From the NCBI GenBank assembly GCA_009760855.2, contig WPIO01000486.1, positions 1-37,853 on the forward strand: a stretch of DNA of 37,853 nucleotides, read 5' to 3'. This document shows positions 15,301 through 26,212 of this stretch, one piece after another. The notes beneath the pieces are model-generated. The model saw only the letters and a list, made by a program, of their open reading frames with translations. It made no database searches and was not told the origin of the DNA. The stretch comes from Cristatella mucedo (taxonomy: Eukaryota > Bryozoa > Phylactolaemata > Cristatellidae). Positions within the stretch are counted from its first letter, which is position 1. The number at the start of each line of letters is the position of its first letter. The position numbers were made by a program, and so were the translations under genes.

Positions 15301-17690
15301 TATGTACTGAAATCCGGAGACTGCCAAAAGTACCTCCAAAAATGACAAAACAAGGTCATCTCCAACAAGGCATATAGGCCCACACAGAAGCACACAATCC
15401 CAGTTGCCCAAAGGCTTGCCTGTTAGGCTATAGGTTGATCACTGTACTGCTAGATATCACAGCAGCAATCTAGCAGGCATCTGTTTACTAGAGCAAACCA
15501 GTGGGATACACAGCAGCTTTTGGCACACCCAGCTCCCGGAATTCCTTGGTGCCAGGCACGTGTACGATGTCATGACCCAGAATATTGCTCACTGCAGCAG
15601 CCCCTGGCAGTCCCAGCATGGGCCGGTGCATGTGCACAAGTCCCATAAAAAACCGCAAGGCCGCTATGAGGCACCGACAGGGCAGCTAGGACAAGCAGGC
15701 TTGAAGAGGATGGATAGACAGCCTCACACCAATTCCTATGATATGCAGCTGCTGCACCATGAGTAAGCATGGGCAATGGCTCGAATGAAAAGAAGCTCCG
15801 GCTCTGGATAGTGATCGTTGGGAGTAGTTCCTTAAGTCTGACAGTGACCAAGAGGGAAGGTGTCGGCTTGCTGGGTGCTAAGCACAGGAATTGCATCTGT
15901 GTCTTGAGGATTCACGTGTCGACCACATAGCTGGCTCAGACCAGTGTGAACAGCCCAAACCAGAACGAACGCGATTGCAACAAAAGCAGCCGGTATTCTG
16001 CCTGCTGGGCTAAGGCAGCATCCAGCTAAAATCATTCTACGTCGTTGCTGCCAAGAGAGTTCGATGCAGCTGCATGGCTGCCAATATTATGACTATTACC
16101 TAAACAGGCACACACTTCTGATGCCTGTTGTCTGAACAGGCTGGTTCCATCAATCTACTGCCACCAACATCTGTTGGCATTTTTACTAGGCTGGAGATGC
16201 TCCGAGCAAGAGAATGACCAAGCAGGCCATCACGGCCCAGGCAGCATGCACAGGCTGCATCAGGTTCGTAACCAATACTGCTGCTTACATCAGCTCTGCA
16301 GTTCTTGGTAAACAAGCTCGGACTGGCAGCACGAAGTCAAAACCTATCTTGCCCTTAGTACGGCTGACCACAGCATGCCTGCACCCACACTAGCAGGTTC
16401 ACAGATGGAGACACAAAGTCGACTTCGAGCCCCAGAATGCCCTAGGCTAGAGAGACACAACCGACTGCAGCCGCGTCTGACTGCGCAGCAGCAGCACTGT
16501 CAAAAGACACAGCAGCATGCAGGAAGCAGCTGCTTCAGCTCTGACAGACAAAACAGGCACAGGCTCACAGGTACACGTTCTGTTGGCCATATATATGACC
16601 GTAGAAAAATAGAAAGTAGTGAGCCAGCTACATCTTGATTATGCCACACACCTAGCAGTCGAGGCAGAAAGGGTTTGAAGTTAGATCACCATTCACCTAA
16701 GCATACCTTGCACATTAGAATGCTAACTTTTTGCATTAATAAATTTGCTATTTGAATGTGGGACCCATAAACCTTTTGGTTCGGCAGCAAGATGGTTTTC
16801 ATCCCCCCACTTCCAACTATCCTAACTTCAACAGAAGTACAAATAGTGTGCGATTCGGGGATGGTGACTAAGACGATAAATGCGACTGCAAACCATGTGG
16901 AAACGTCAAAACCCACGAAAAATGTATATCTGAAATTGAACTACAGTGAAGGTGGCTGCTACCACCATTAATGAGGTTCTTTTAGCGATTACTTCCTGTA
17001 CCACCTCGGAGTATTAATCGGTTAAAGCTCAGTTTAAATGGTCGATTCACAGAATCAGCAAGTCACTGAAATTTTTTTTGGTGATTACTTGAAATAATTC
17101 CCTGCTGGTTTGGTCAAATCTAAAACAGCTTCGTGTAAAGGTCGTGCACAAGCTGCAATGTGACTTTGAAGGAATCTGATGAGGGCTTCGAAACGTTGAC
17201 CTCCATCAAGATCAAGTTTGTGGCCCCAGTAATTGTTTCTGATGATCAGACGAAGATGAAGCAATAAAAAAGCCAGGTAGCTAGAATGGGTCTTGTATAT
17301 GGTATAGGGTCTTGTAGGTATAGTACAACCAGCCAGTCGTAGCTGTGATTGACTGCCTGGTATAACTTGCCAGCTGAAGTAAAGCACACTCTACCACTGA
17401 TCAACAAACTGGGTCTTGCCACTCGGTTCTTGTAATATAGATAGGAGAAACCGGTTAATCTTAAAAGTGAGAGGCTGCTTAACCACTGCCTATTGAGAAC
17501 TTATTGAACCACATAAATAAGGGCTACATCCTAATGAAAGAAGTTCTAAGGCTTTCAGCATCCTTACACAAGCTGGCTAGACTCACTCCCATCACAGCAA
17601 GTGTAAGCAGTGGTGACAGCTGTTTAGGCTCTTCAGCCACTATATAAATTATACTTTTAAATCATAAGCTAACCTTAAACTTGAACTCCA
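15301..17690. other. Unassigned DNA
   Basis: About 2.4 kb with no repeat shared inside the window and no supportable gene. Open frames (for example 15896-15570 minus and 16375-16638 plus) are under 110 residues, unlike known families and overlapped on the other strand. Confidence 0.4.
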
Positions 17691-17803
17691 TGCCAGAAAA
17701 CCCGGGAGTTTGGGGCAATCGCACACTTCAGGACTCGAACCCACAACCTGAGTCTTGAACACCTTATCTCTGGGCTAAGACCCAAGGGCATGGAGTTGCC
17801 CAA
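17691..17803 (-). mobile_element. tRNA-derived SINE, diverged or related copy (S2)
   Basis: On the minus strand the region reads GGTCTTAGCCCAGAGATAAG, then a B box GGTTCGAGTCC (complement of 17731-17741) in the spacing expected for a tRNA-like head. The GTGCGAT that follows the B box matches the family, but the body then departs from S1. It may be a truncated copy or a second family with a similar head. An 11-bp inverted repeat (AACTCCATGCC at 17682-17692 and its complement near 17789-17799) brackets it. Confidence 0.5.
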
Positions 17804-18764
17804 GTAACCAACATGGTACTTCCAGGCAAACCCGTTCGGATTGTTGTGTCCTGATTCTGATGGATGCCTCTGGTAGGTAACCCATAGAACACAAACCACT
17901 CAGTCACCCATCAGTGCAGCCACATTGACATTACATGTGGATGAAACAGCAGGGCAGCAGCTGCCCTCCTCGACAGGATACAGCAGCCAACATAGCTGAA
18001 AATATCAAAAAATCAGCCTCTATAGAAAAAACAGGTAGCCAACCCCCTTCCAATCAAGTCAAGCAGAAGATATAAAGAACAAGACACTGAAATAGGTCGA
18101 GGTAGGAATGCCTCGGGTCTGACCACAAAGGACTGACCAAAAGGGTCACTTAAGGTGTAGTTTATGTATGTCATACAATCCAGACCAGTTAGCAGCATGT
18201 GATAGAGGCCTCTTTGTGGTAAGCATAGGTTTGAACAAAAGGTCCAGCCTATTTAGCACAAGCTGGATAACTGATGAGCACGAATGTATCATCGGGTCAC
18301 AGAGCCACAGCCTCTATAATCTGGAAGAATGGTAGGTCAAATGTCCATCAGCAGGTGAGCATCTCACTCCTCTCCCACAACAACCACAATAGACAGCATG
18401 TCAGCCTTGCACGACACCATCCATGGCCCAGACCACATGCTCTGGGCAGGTAGGCTAACCATGGTTCTCTGATTAATAGTCACCAGAAGTGGAAAGAATT
18501 TGTCACGAGCAGAAACCTAGGACCAACATAGAAACCTAGGACCAAGTGCTGATTGCCTAGCTGCCAGAAACATTCAAAGCTTACAAGTAAGGTGTGCTCC
18601 TCCTAACAGAGGGTCTCCAAAGCATTTAGATGTAATCGTAGGCTTAAATGCTGCTGTCAACGATGAACAGCTCCCATGTAAGCTTTGGTAAGTGGGCAGT
18701 GCAGGAGGAAGGTCTTGGCCAGTAGCCAGGCTTCAAGGTTTCCGCCTCCAAAAATGCTCCCTTG
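17804..18764. other. Unassigned DNA with one small duplication
   Basis: No gene is recognised. The 16-base word AGAAACCTAGGACCAA occurs at 18511-18526 and 18530-18545, a 19-bp-period duplication. Confidence 0.45.
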
Positions 18765-18932
18765 TGACCGGCAGGGCTTAGCCTAGGAGTAAGGTGTTAG
18801 CTCCCACTTCAAAAGTCAGCTTGTAGGTTCGAGTATTACATCAGGCAATTCTGTTTTGACCACTGCAAGTGGAAGCGATAGCCGCTAGCCGCTACAGCTC
18901 TTTGCCAAGCTCTTAAATCAGCTGACCTTTAC
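18765..18932 (+). mobile_element. tRNA-derived SINE, diverged copy (S3)
   Basis: The head carries GAGTAAGGTGTTAGC and a B box variant GGTTCGAGTAT (18826-18836). The body has GACCACTGCAAGTGGAAGC and GATAGCCGCTA, and the end is TTAAATCAGCTGACCTTT, matching S1. The A box region is degraded. The shared 3' terminus with S1, S5 and S6 is the strongest evidence that this is the same family. Confidence 0.75.
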
Positions 18933-19204
18933 CTTGTTTTAGGGCCTTCTAGGACCGTGCCTCCATGGAAAGGCTTCCATGATTCGGCTTGGTATCACTA
19001 CTTCTACTCGGTAAGTCCTTCCACTACTTTCCCAGTTTCCCAGACTAGTTTTCTCCAGCTCAGCAGGGCGAATGGTTAAACTTAATCCAGCAAGTAGGCC
19101 TAGCAGTCCTTCCCTCACTGCTCCCAATGCTGGAGTGCACCACTTCGATGCCTTGAGCAAGTGATGAGCAGGCTTGAAAAGAGGCTTGGAGCTGGCTGCA
19201 ACGC

Positions 19205-19231
19205 CCTCTCTCTCTCTCTCTCTCTCTCCTC

Positions 19232-19299
<68 letters not shown>

Positions 19300-19310
19300 T
19301 CTCTCTCTCT
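19205..19310 (+). repeat. (TC)n tract, ~106 bp
   Basis: A TC microsatellite with interruptions CCTCTGTTTC near 19228-19237 and one CAC step near 19292. Arginine/glutamate frames on the minus strand across it are not genes. Confidence 0.97.
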
Positions 19311-19559
19311 AACACAGCTATTTAGCACTGTTGATTCTCATCCCCACGGTTCGAATAGCTGCTCTTACTTACAATTTATGATGTTTGAGGCACCGACATA
19401 GAGCAGCTGGACCTGGGCTCAGGGCTTGTTCCTGTGCTCATATGCATCTTTCTTGGGATTTCTCTCAGTGCCGGATGATTGTGCCTTCCTGCCGAATACA
19501 CTGCTGCGATGTTGGAGATCCACCCATGCTTCACGTTTTGAGCAGCAATATATGATCTT

Positions 19560-19695
19560 GGTAAGCCGTGATGGCATACTAGGTAAGGCGGTTGCTTTTC
19601 ACGACCTCGGTCCCGAGGTTGTAGGTTCGAATCCTGCGATGGGCGATCCTTTATCGCCACTGCAAGTGGTGGTGATAGCCATAGAGGCTCTTCTG
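19560..19695 (+). mobile_element. tRNA-derived SINE with long variable arm, 3'-shortened (S4)
   Basis: It starts GGTAAGCC, with A box TGGCATACTAGG (19572-19583), AAGGCG, and B box GGTTCGAATCC (19624-19634). Between the boxes lies a perfect short palindrome, ACCTCGGTCCCGAGGT (19604-19619), where S1 has only a few bases. This resembles the long variable arm of class II tRNAs (Leu, Ser). The body, from GCGATCCTTTATCGCC to AGGCTCTTCTG, matches S1 almost base for base and then stops matching near 19695, so the 3' end is missing or replaced. Confidence 0.85.
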
Positions 19696-20592
19696 TCGCT
19701 CTTGACGACGTGCACACTCTGGTGCATTTATGCTGGTGCTGGTATTTATTTAGGTATTTATTAAATATATATTTATGCACTCTGATTGCTAAAGAGCATA
19801 AAGTGGCCTTGAGGAGACCTGCACGGTATTTGACAGTCCGAGCCGGGTGCCCTAGGTGTTGCCTCGTGGAAAAGTACAGGGACACCCATGCACTGGGCAT
19901 CTGCTTGGAGAGGTTTTCAGGGAGCAGTTGAGGCAGAGCAGCGATGGCCAACTGTTTTGCTAAGCCGAACAGATTTGCATTCGAAAGCTAACAACAGTCA
20001 TACGAAACTAGGTGCATGACAGCAACAAATGACTGTTTCTGATCAGGACAGTGCCTCTCACTCGACATAAATGCACAAAGCAAGCACACAGACGCGTACC
20101 ACACGTGCGTTCACACAGATATATTTACTCACGCATGTGCGCACACTCATGCACACATGTACTAGCTGGACTGGACAGTGCACAACTGTCAACAATTACG
20201 ATTCACACCTGTCAGAAACTACAATGCTGACCTATTGGTCTCATTGCGCCTTCTCAGTCCTTCCTGACACACACAGTAAGGCTATCTATCTCTCAAAAGT
20301 ATTGTTGACATTCGTCCTAGCAGTCAAGTGATGCAATAAATGGCACTACTGCACGACAGGGGCTCGACAGAAGTATCACGTTTAGGTTTCAGATATATAA
20401 ACAGGGATCACTGGGACAGCCACTTTATCCGCACTAACTTCGAACTAGTTTGCTGCCTCTGCTGTGCGCACACGAGGAACTCAATACCTTGCAGCTCTGC
20501 TGCTGCCACCCGGTGATGCCTGTGGTCGGGCCAGGCAGGATCTTGACCTGAGGTGTTGTTTTTGGCTCTATGGGTCAGAGCCCTCAACTGGG
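19696..20592. other. Unassigned DNA
   Basis: No gene is supported. A CA-rich, low-complexity stretch lies at 20070-20160. An antisense 191-residue frame (19951-19376) crosses the SINE and has no recognisable domain. Confidence 0.4.
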
Positions 20593-20663
20593 TACCCACA
20601 CCCAAACCCAAGCCCATACCCACACCGATACACATGGGTACTGGGTGGGCGTGGGTGGGTATT
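20593..20663. repeat. (NACCCA)n block abutting a G-rich block; quadruplex motif
   Basis: From 20593 the sequence steps in hexamers of the form TACCCA/CACCCA/AACCCA for about seven units. It then switches to the complementary sense with TGGGTACTGGGTGGGC. The run GGGTGGGCGTGGGTGGG at 20643-20659 has four G-triplets with loops of 1, 3 and 1, a strong G-quadruplex candidate on the plus strand. The two halves can also pair as an imperfect hairpin. Confidence 0.85.
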
Positions 20664-20983
20664 GGCCTCCCCTAAAAATCCCACTTAAGGGTGTCTTTGG
20701 GAGTTCAAATGCCCGAGTCTGCCAGCAGTTCTTGCAGGGTCAAAGGTGGATTTTATTCAAAGTTTTTGGCCGAGTTTCGATCGGGTCTACCAGATTCGGG
20801 TGTCAGTTCGGGATCGGGACGATGGGCTTTCAAAGTTTAAATCGAAATTAGCCAATACCTCCGAATCATGATGAACGTCGAAACCACCACGATCGAGCGC
20901 GAGCTGAAGAAGAAGCCTGCTGATGGAGAGACGCCTCCATCTATGATCCGAGACACCGTCTCTGGCAAGAACAAGGTGATCTC

Positions 20984-21036
20984 GGTATGGGTGTGGGTAT
21001 GGATATGGCTATGGGTATGGGTATGGCTATGGGTGG
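20984..21036 (+). repeat. (TATGGG)n hexamer array, ~9 units
   Basis: Units alternate among TATGGG, TGTGGG, TATGGA and TATGGC with no length change. This is the complement of the hexamer at 20593. The Trp-Val-Trp-Val frame across it is a repeat artefact. A further GGGTATGGGTACC lies near 21125-21137. Confidence 0.9.
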
Positions 21037-21182
21037 TCCGGCGACTGAAAGTCTGGGCGATTGGTGGGTGGGGCAGGGTGGGCGTGGGTGAGGACGGCAG
21101 GTGCATTTTAGCAATGGTTGCCTATGGGTATGGGTACCGGCCCAAATGGCAATTGAAGGCTCTGCTACGAGTACATGTACAG

Positions 21183-21505
21183 TAGCTTCCAGCAGGTGAC
21201 CAGCTCCAGAAAGGCCCAGAGCCGGACCTCATCATTGACAAACGAGCCACGGCCTCCTTCCTGCCATCATGGAAGTAGCCATCCCATTCGACAATGAAGA
21301 TGATGCCCTTAAGCAGGATGGAAACAGAAAGATCGTAAAGCATGCTGACACAGCCAACGCCCTCTGCGTGCTTGGATTTTCTTTGGATGAGAACGGCAGC
21401 CAAACTACCTGCCATTCATCGTGGGCGCGCTCGGGTCGTCGTGTCCAGGAACAAGGCGTGCATGCCTACCTGCTCCAGGAATGCCATAAGCTCTGCCATT
21501 CGTAA
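21183..21505 (+). pseudogene. Decayed R2-type LINE fragment, C-terminal endonuclease-like region
   Basis: One frame reads PEPDLIIDKRATASFLPSW (21216-21272). After a frame change the next reads VAIPFDNEDDALKQ and then RKIVKHADTA (from 21269). In LINEs with a C-terminal restriction-like endonuclease, such as the R2 and NeSL groups, a K/R-PD-hydrophobic motif is followed about 15-20 residues later by a hydrophobic-D-V-x-V-P-F-E/D motif, then a lysine-tyrosine motif. The order and spacing match. The catalytic Asp before the VxVPF motif is Glu here, and there is a frameshift. It is a dead fragment; no upstream RT domain is visible. Recognition is by eye and not by alignment. Confidence 0.5.
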
Positions 21506-22590
21506 GCTCTCCGTCAGAGACACAATCACGGGGCAGCATGGCATTTAGGGATAAAAGTTTATATGGAGGACGGTTTTCTTTTTGCCCTTAGTCTGTCTTT
21601 TTAGTCTGTGTGTGCAAAATAAACAGTCTGGAAAGCTAGAAGGCTGCTGGAGTGGCAGCAAAATGAGGTGTGCCCCACGGGTGACCTAGGCATGGATGTA
21701 GGACAGTGATGCTTGCTTAACAGCTACTGAGCAGCTAAGCTCCGTGACCAGCAGGGGGGGGGGATCCCCGTGACTATGGTGGTTAAAGCAAAGGCAAGCC
21801 GAGTGAAAGCGTCAAGACAAACCTCATCTAAAACCCTCTGAATCCATCTCAAATATCGCATTTGTCCGGAATGGACCTTGAGCTGTATAAGCAAGATATC
21901 CCCCCCCCCGAACAGACCCGAAAAGGTTTGTTCAGGGAGGAATCCCATCTAAATCCTTTAAGACCGTTTACATTGATTGAACTAGATAGCACCTATTATC
22001 GTGGAGCAGGCATTAGGCTGACCTGCACAACTGGCGCCACAAAACTGCTCCAAGCAATGCAAGACAGAGTGCCATCTAAGGCAGGTATTTGTCAACTTGT
22101 CAATCGCTGATAACAACTTGCCACCCCCTTAGTTGAGCTAGACCTTGTGAGACCATTGTGTCGAGTGGGCACTGACAATTCACCCACCAGCAAGATAGGC
22201 AGACACCCTCCCACACCCCCACCCCCCTCTCACGACCATACCGTTGCACTGCATGCTGCCGCGTTGACAGACAGCTGCACCAAGCATGCAAGCGTGCCGG
22301 TCAAAAAGGTCCTATGCAATGGGAAGACGAGATAGCCAGGATTGGACAGCCAAAAGGTTCACTGATGCACACTTGCATTCACCTGCAGCCTGCACACGTG
22401 TGCACGCTCCAGCATATACACGGCAACAATAAAGGGAAACAGCTGCAGCACGGACTAGCTGGAGTATTAGTCAGCACAATTGGTTGCATGCCCTACCATC
22501 TCAAGTGCAGCAGCATTGCATAGTATAGCCATTAAAGCAGCAGCTACTACCAAGACAACACACTGTGAATGGAAGTTAGTGCTGGGGAAA
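21506..22590. other. Unassigned DNA with G10 and C10 runs
   Basis: A ten-base G run at 21754-21763 and a ten-base C run at 21900-21909 lie 136 bases apart in inverted sense, but their flanks do not match. No gene or RNA is recognised. Confidence 0.4.
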
Positions 22591-22595
22591 GCAAG

Positions 22596-22684
22596 ACCAA
22601 CAGACAAAGAGAGAGAGACTAAGAACCTGACACACAGTGAGTGAGAGAGAGAGATAGAGAGAGCAAAGGAGAACGAGAGAGAAT
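22596..22684. repeat. GA-rich imperfect tract
   Basis: Clusters of GAGAGAGA separated by short non-repeat words; a degenerate GA microsatellite. Confidence 0.8.
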
Positions 22685-23972
22685 GGTCCCACCATCAAAG
22701 CATACCGTCTCCGGTTGTAGCACACTGCTGAGAGCCTTGGCACCAGCCGAGCACAAGTCCGAAAAGCTCTGAGCAGACTGCACAGACCACAGGGCCTCCT
22801 AAAACAGCACCAAACACGCCTACGTCAAGCCATCGGTTTTCTAGAACCGAATCGACGATGCAAGCAGACAGCTGAATGTGCTGGCTCATATGTTGGGGTT
22901 GGCTGAACAGTGCCAGAGAGTGTGCACCAGCTTACCCGGGTCGTCTGACACCCTAAAATGTGCTCACATTAACAAAAGAGAAAATCAAGTGAAAAACAAT
23001 AAGCAATAAATGTCAGTCACGTGATCAGTGGCGTCTGACCTTTTATCATTTACTAAAGAAACAAACAGACAACACACTAGTAAGTGTCCGGATTTGCAGA
23101 AAGTGCAAGGATCGAAACTGAGGCATCCTCACAAACTACTGCAACTGTGAGGAATCTTGCATGGCAGGTCAGTGTTGGCTGGCTCTCCAGTCGCTTGAGG
23201 CTTCGGCTACGGATCACGGCTTACACCTACTACAACAGCTTGGGTCTTGTAAGCTATACGGTCGAACTGCCTGCATTAGCCCCATCTTACGTGAGAGCAA
23301 AAAACACACACGTAGACCATGCATACACAACAACAGGTTGCGAAAGCCACACTGCAGCACTAGGAATACAAGCTAATCTTGCATTACTGCAATGCGTCTG
23401 ATGTAACTCCACACCTCTCATATAATAACCACTTGGCACCGATCTGCTTCCGTGGGTCTGTGCCATCAATACCGACCAATATTAACAGTAGAAGAACGGC
23501 ATTTAATTGTTCGAGAGTACGATCGTTTCGCGACAACACGACTCCATCTACTAATGACAAAATCTTCATGGATTCTATCAGTCATAATTGCGAGATCGGC
23601 AGACACTGCTGCTGCACAAAAATGACACAGACAAAACCAGTGCTGCCAACTTGCTCTCAAAGAGCAGCCACATCCTGCGAAGTCCGACCTTAAGAATGCT
23701 CGTAACCATATGGCCATGCACACTCCGAAGCTGCAGGAAGTCCAACAATTAATCTCGAAGAACCTGCATATAGCTATCCAAGGATGAAGTCAACAACAGT
23801 GTCTATCGAGCCCAAGTGCCACCTTTTCGAAATACTGCAACATTATCCGTCCCGTGCAGACAATAAAAGCTATCGTATGAGTGGAAGCGAGAGATTATTT
23901 GCCATCGGAGCTACACCAGCACTGGCATCCCTCGTGATAGGTTGCAGTATTATCTGCCGTGAAGTCCTAACG
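22685..23972. other. Unassigned DNA
   Basis: No gene is supported. The 105-residue frames at 23084-23401 and 23379-23693 overlap others on both strands and show no domain. Confidence 0.4.
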
Positions 23973-24102
23973 ATAATAATAATAATAATAATAATAATAC
24001 ATTTGTATAGCCTCTTCAGAGAACTGAATCTCTTTCTACGCTCTTTAAATATGCTGTAAAGAAAGCATGACCAAATGATTAGGTAACATTCGCAATGTCC
24101 CC
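23973..24102 (-). mobile_element. LINE family A 3' end (copy A4)
   Basis: On the minus strand this reads CATGCTTTCTTTACAGCATA, then GAGATTCAGTTCTCTGAAG, then CTATACAAATG, ending in (ATT)n (complement of 23973-23999). It matches copy A3 throughout. It is a very short 5'-truncated insertion, about 130 bp. Confidence 0.85.
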
Positions 24103-24159
24103 GACCGAGGTCAAAGTGAATGTATTTGATGGCTAAGGTCGTGGGCTCAGGCCGCGTGG

Positions 24160-24231
24160 CATACGTCAAGCGCCTGAATAGAGATTAAGTTCTCTTATGG
24201 CACTATACAAATGAATTATACATATACATAA
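24160..24231 (+). mobile_element. LINE family A terminal signature (copy A10)
   Basis: GCGCCTGAATAGAGATTAAG, then TTCTCTTATGGCACTATACA, matches the last ~45 bases of family A on the plus strand. The ATT tail is replaced by ATTATACATATACATA. It lies 57 bases from A4 and faces it. The upstream sequence is not recognisably LINE. Confidence 0.65.
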
Positions 24232-24600
24232 ATGCCATCAAGCATAACATTGCGATGCCGCAGTAATGCAGACGACACAGATGAGAAGCCGCTTTGGCAG
24301 CCAGCGACTACAGTCAGCAGAAAATGGAGTGCTGAGCCAGACCGCTATTATACGAGACCACTCTCAGTGCCGGTACAAGCTGCTGCAGAGCCGCCGGTAC
24401 GTTACTACAGGCACTCAACTGAATTTCGCAAAGCCGGGAGGCACCCCACGTAAACCACACGTATACCGAGATTAAAAAATGTCGCGCCCAGTGTTTAAAA
24501 CTACTCTGGTCTACAGGGGGGGTCTGGCGTCAAAGTCCGACTGAAAATTTTCGATTTCTCGATTTTCTAGCGTACGCGCTACCGCGCAAAATTTTTCTAA
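24232..24600. other. Unassigned DNA
   Basis: Nothing is recognised except the beginning of the GC-rich block to the right. Confidence 0.4.
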
Positions 24601-25090
24601 GTCGGCTCAGCAGAACCGGCTGGGCTGCAGCGGTAAATGCAAGACGTGATTGTAGCGGCAAATGCAAGCCAGCGATCGCTAGTTGTGAAGACTGCTGATG
24701 CACTTTTCTCCGCCCGGGGTCACTTGGCCCGAGCGCACGCGCTGGCTTGCCAACGAAGTGCAGCGCTGCAGCAACCGGCGCCGGCAGGCTGGGCGTCACG
24801 TTGGCCTTACCAGCCAGCCGGCGCAGTCGTCGCTCCTGCTCGCTTCCATCGTCCGCTGCACACCGCTGGGTGCGCTGCTGTCCAACAGACTCCGGACGTA
24901 TCTCCGGTACAGCCCACGTAGCACGTGCAGCAAAGCCAGAGCCATAGAGGCTAAGCCGACTGCACCAGATACTATGACTGGTTACTCTGTAAACAACCCG
25001 GGTCGAGCGCCATTTTTCCGTCAAAAGCGCTTCCGGCAGCCAGGCTGTACAGCATTTCTTGTCGGCTCTAGCTTTTCCGCCATTTATTCG
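24600..25090. other. CpG-rich block, possible promoter-like DNA
   Basis: The stretch is visibly denser in CpG than any other part of the window, strongest at 24700-24920. A 17-base word (GCAGCGGTAAATGCAAG, 24627-24643) recurs with two changes at 24652-24668. On the minus strand AAAATGGCGC (near 25010) and AAATGGCGG (near 25080) resemble YY1-type ATGGCG motifs. Both strands carry open frames of 94-164 residues, as expected of GC-rich DNA. A minimal exon-like reading on the minus strand (ATG at 24849, CTG followed by GTAAGG at 24811/24810) is possible but unproven. Confidence 0.3.
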
Positions 25091-25232
25091 TGCGAACCAG
25101 ATACCTGAAATGTTGACTTACAACACAGAGAGGTATTCGTTCCGTATCTCTACGGTGATTACTAAGCGCGCGCCCTTGCCTCTCTTTATCAGTCCCAATA
25201 CCACTCTTAGACTTCCCCGTTTCTCTGCTTCA

Positions 25233-25939
<707 letters not shown>

Positions 25940-26210
25940 CCCACGACAACTACTCTCCTACTGCCGACTTTGGCACATCATTTTCAGCGGTCCTGAGCTG
26001 CTACTTCTATGCTACTCACTACCTCAACTGCTCTCCTGACTCTGCTATGCTTCCCACTTTCTCTATGTTTCGTGAGACGAAGTCTGTTGGCGACCGAATG
26101 CGTACAGAAAGCCGCTTAGGCTGTGAGTGCGCTATACAAAACTCTCCTGCGTAACACCCACACGGTCTTTATGACTTTGTGGAGTTACAGACGGAGATAC
26201 ATTACATAAA
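25940..26210 (+). mobile_element. Repeat family B, short copy (B2)
   Basis: Very similar to B1 over its whole length, from CTACTCTCCTACTGCCGAC through ATTTTCAGCGGTCCTGA and CACACGGTCTTTATGAC to GGAGATACATTACATAAA. Both copies begin to match at nearly the same point on the left. That could be a shared truncation point or the true start of a short element. Confidence 0.8.
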
Positions 26211-26212
26211 TC

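Noticed and set aside
17682-17799. An 11-bp inverted repeat as the ends of a DNA transposon.
   Set aside because: The arms enclose a SINE-like sequence, no transposase or target duplication was seen, and 11 bp is short; possibly chance.
18939-19328. A 129-codon Arg/Glu-rich frame on the minus strand.
   Set aside because: The charged region is the antisense reading of a TC tract; the remainder has no domain.
19560-19645. A functional tRNA-Leu or tRNA-Ser gene.
   Set aside because: The pol III boxes are good, but the ends do not pair into an acceptor stem and the sequence continues into a body shared by other copies, so it is a SINE head.
24530-25024. A 164-codon frame on the minus strand and overlapping plus-strand frames.
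   Set aside because: GC-rich DNA is depleted in stop codons, so long overlapping frames on both strands are expected. No family was recognised.
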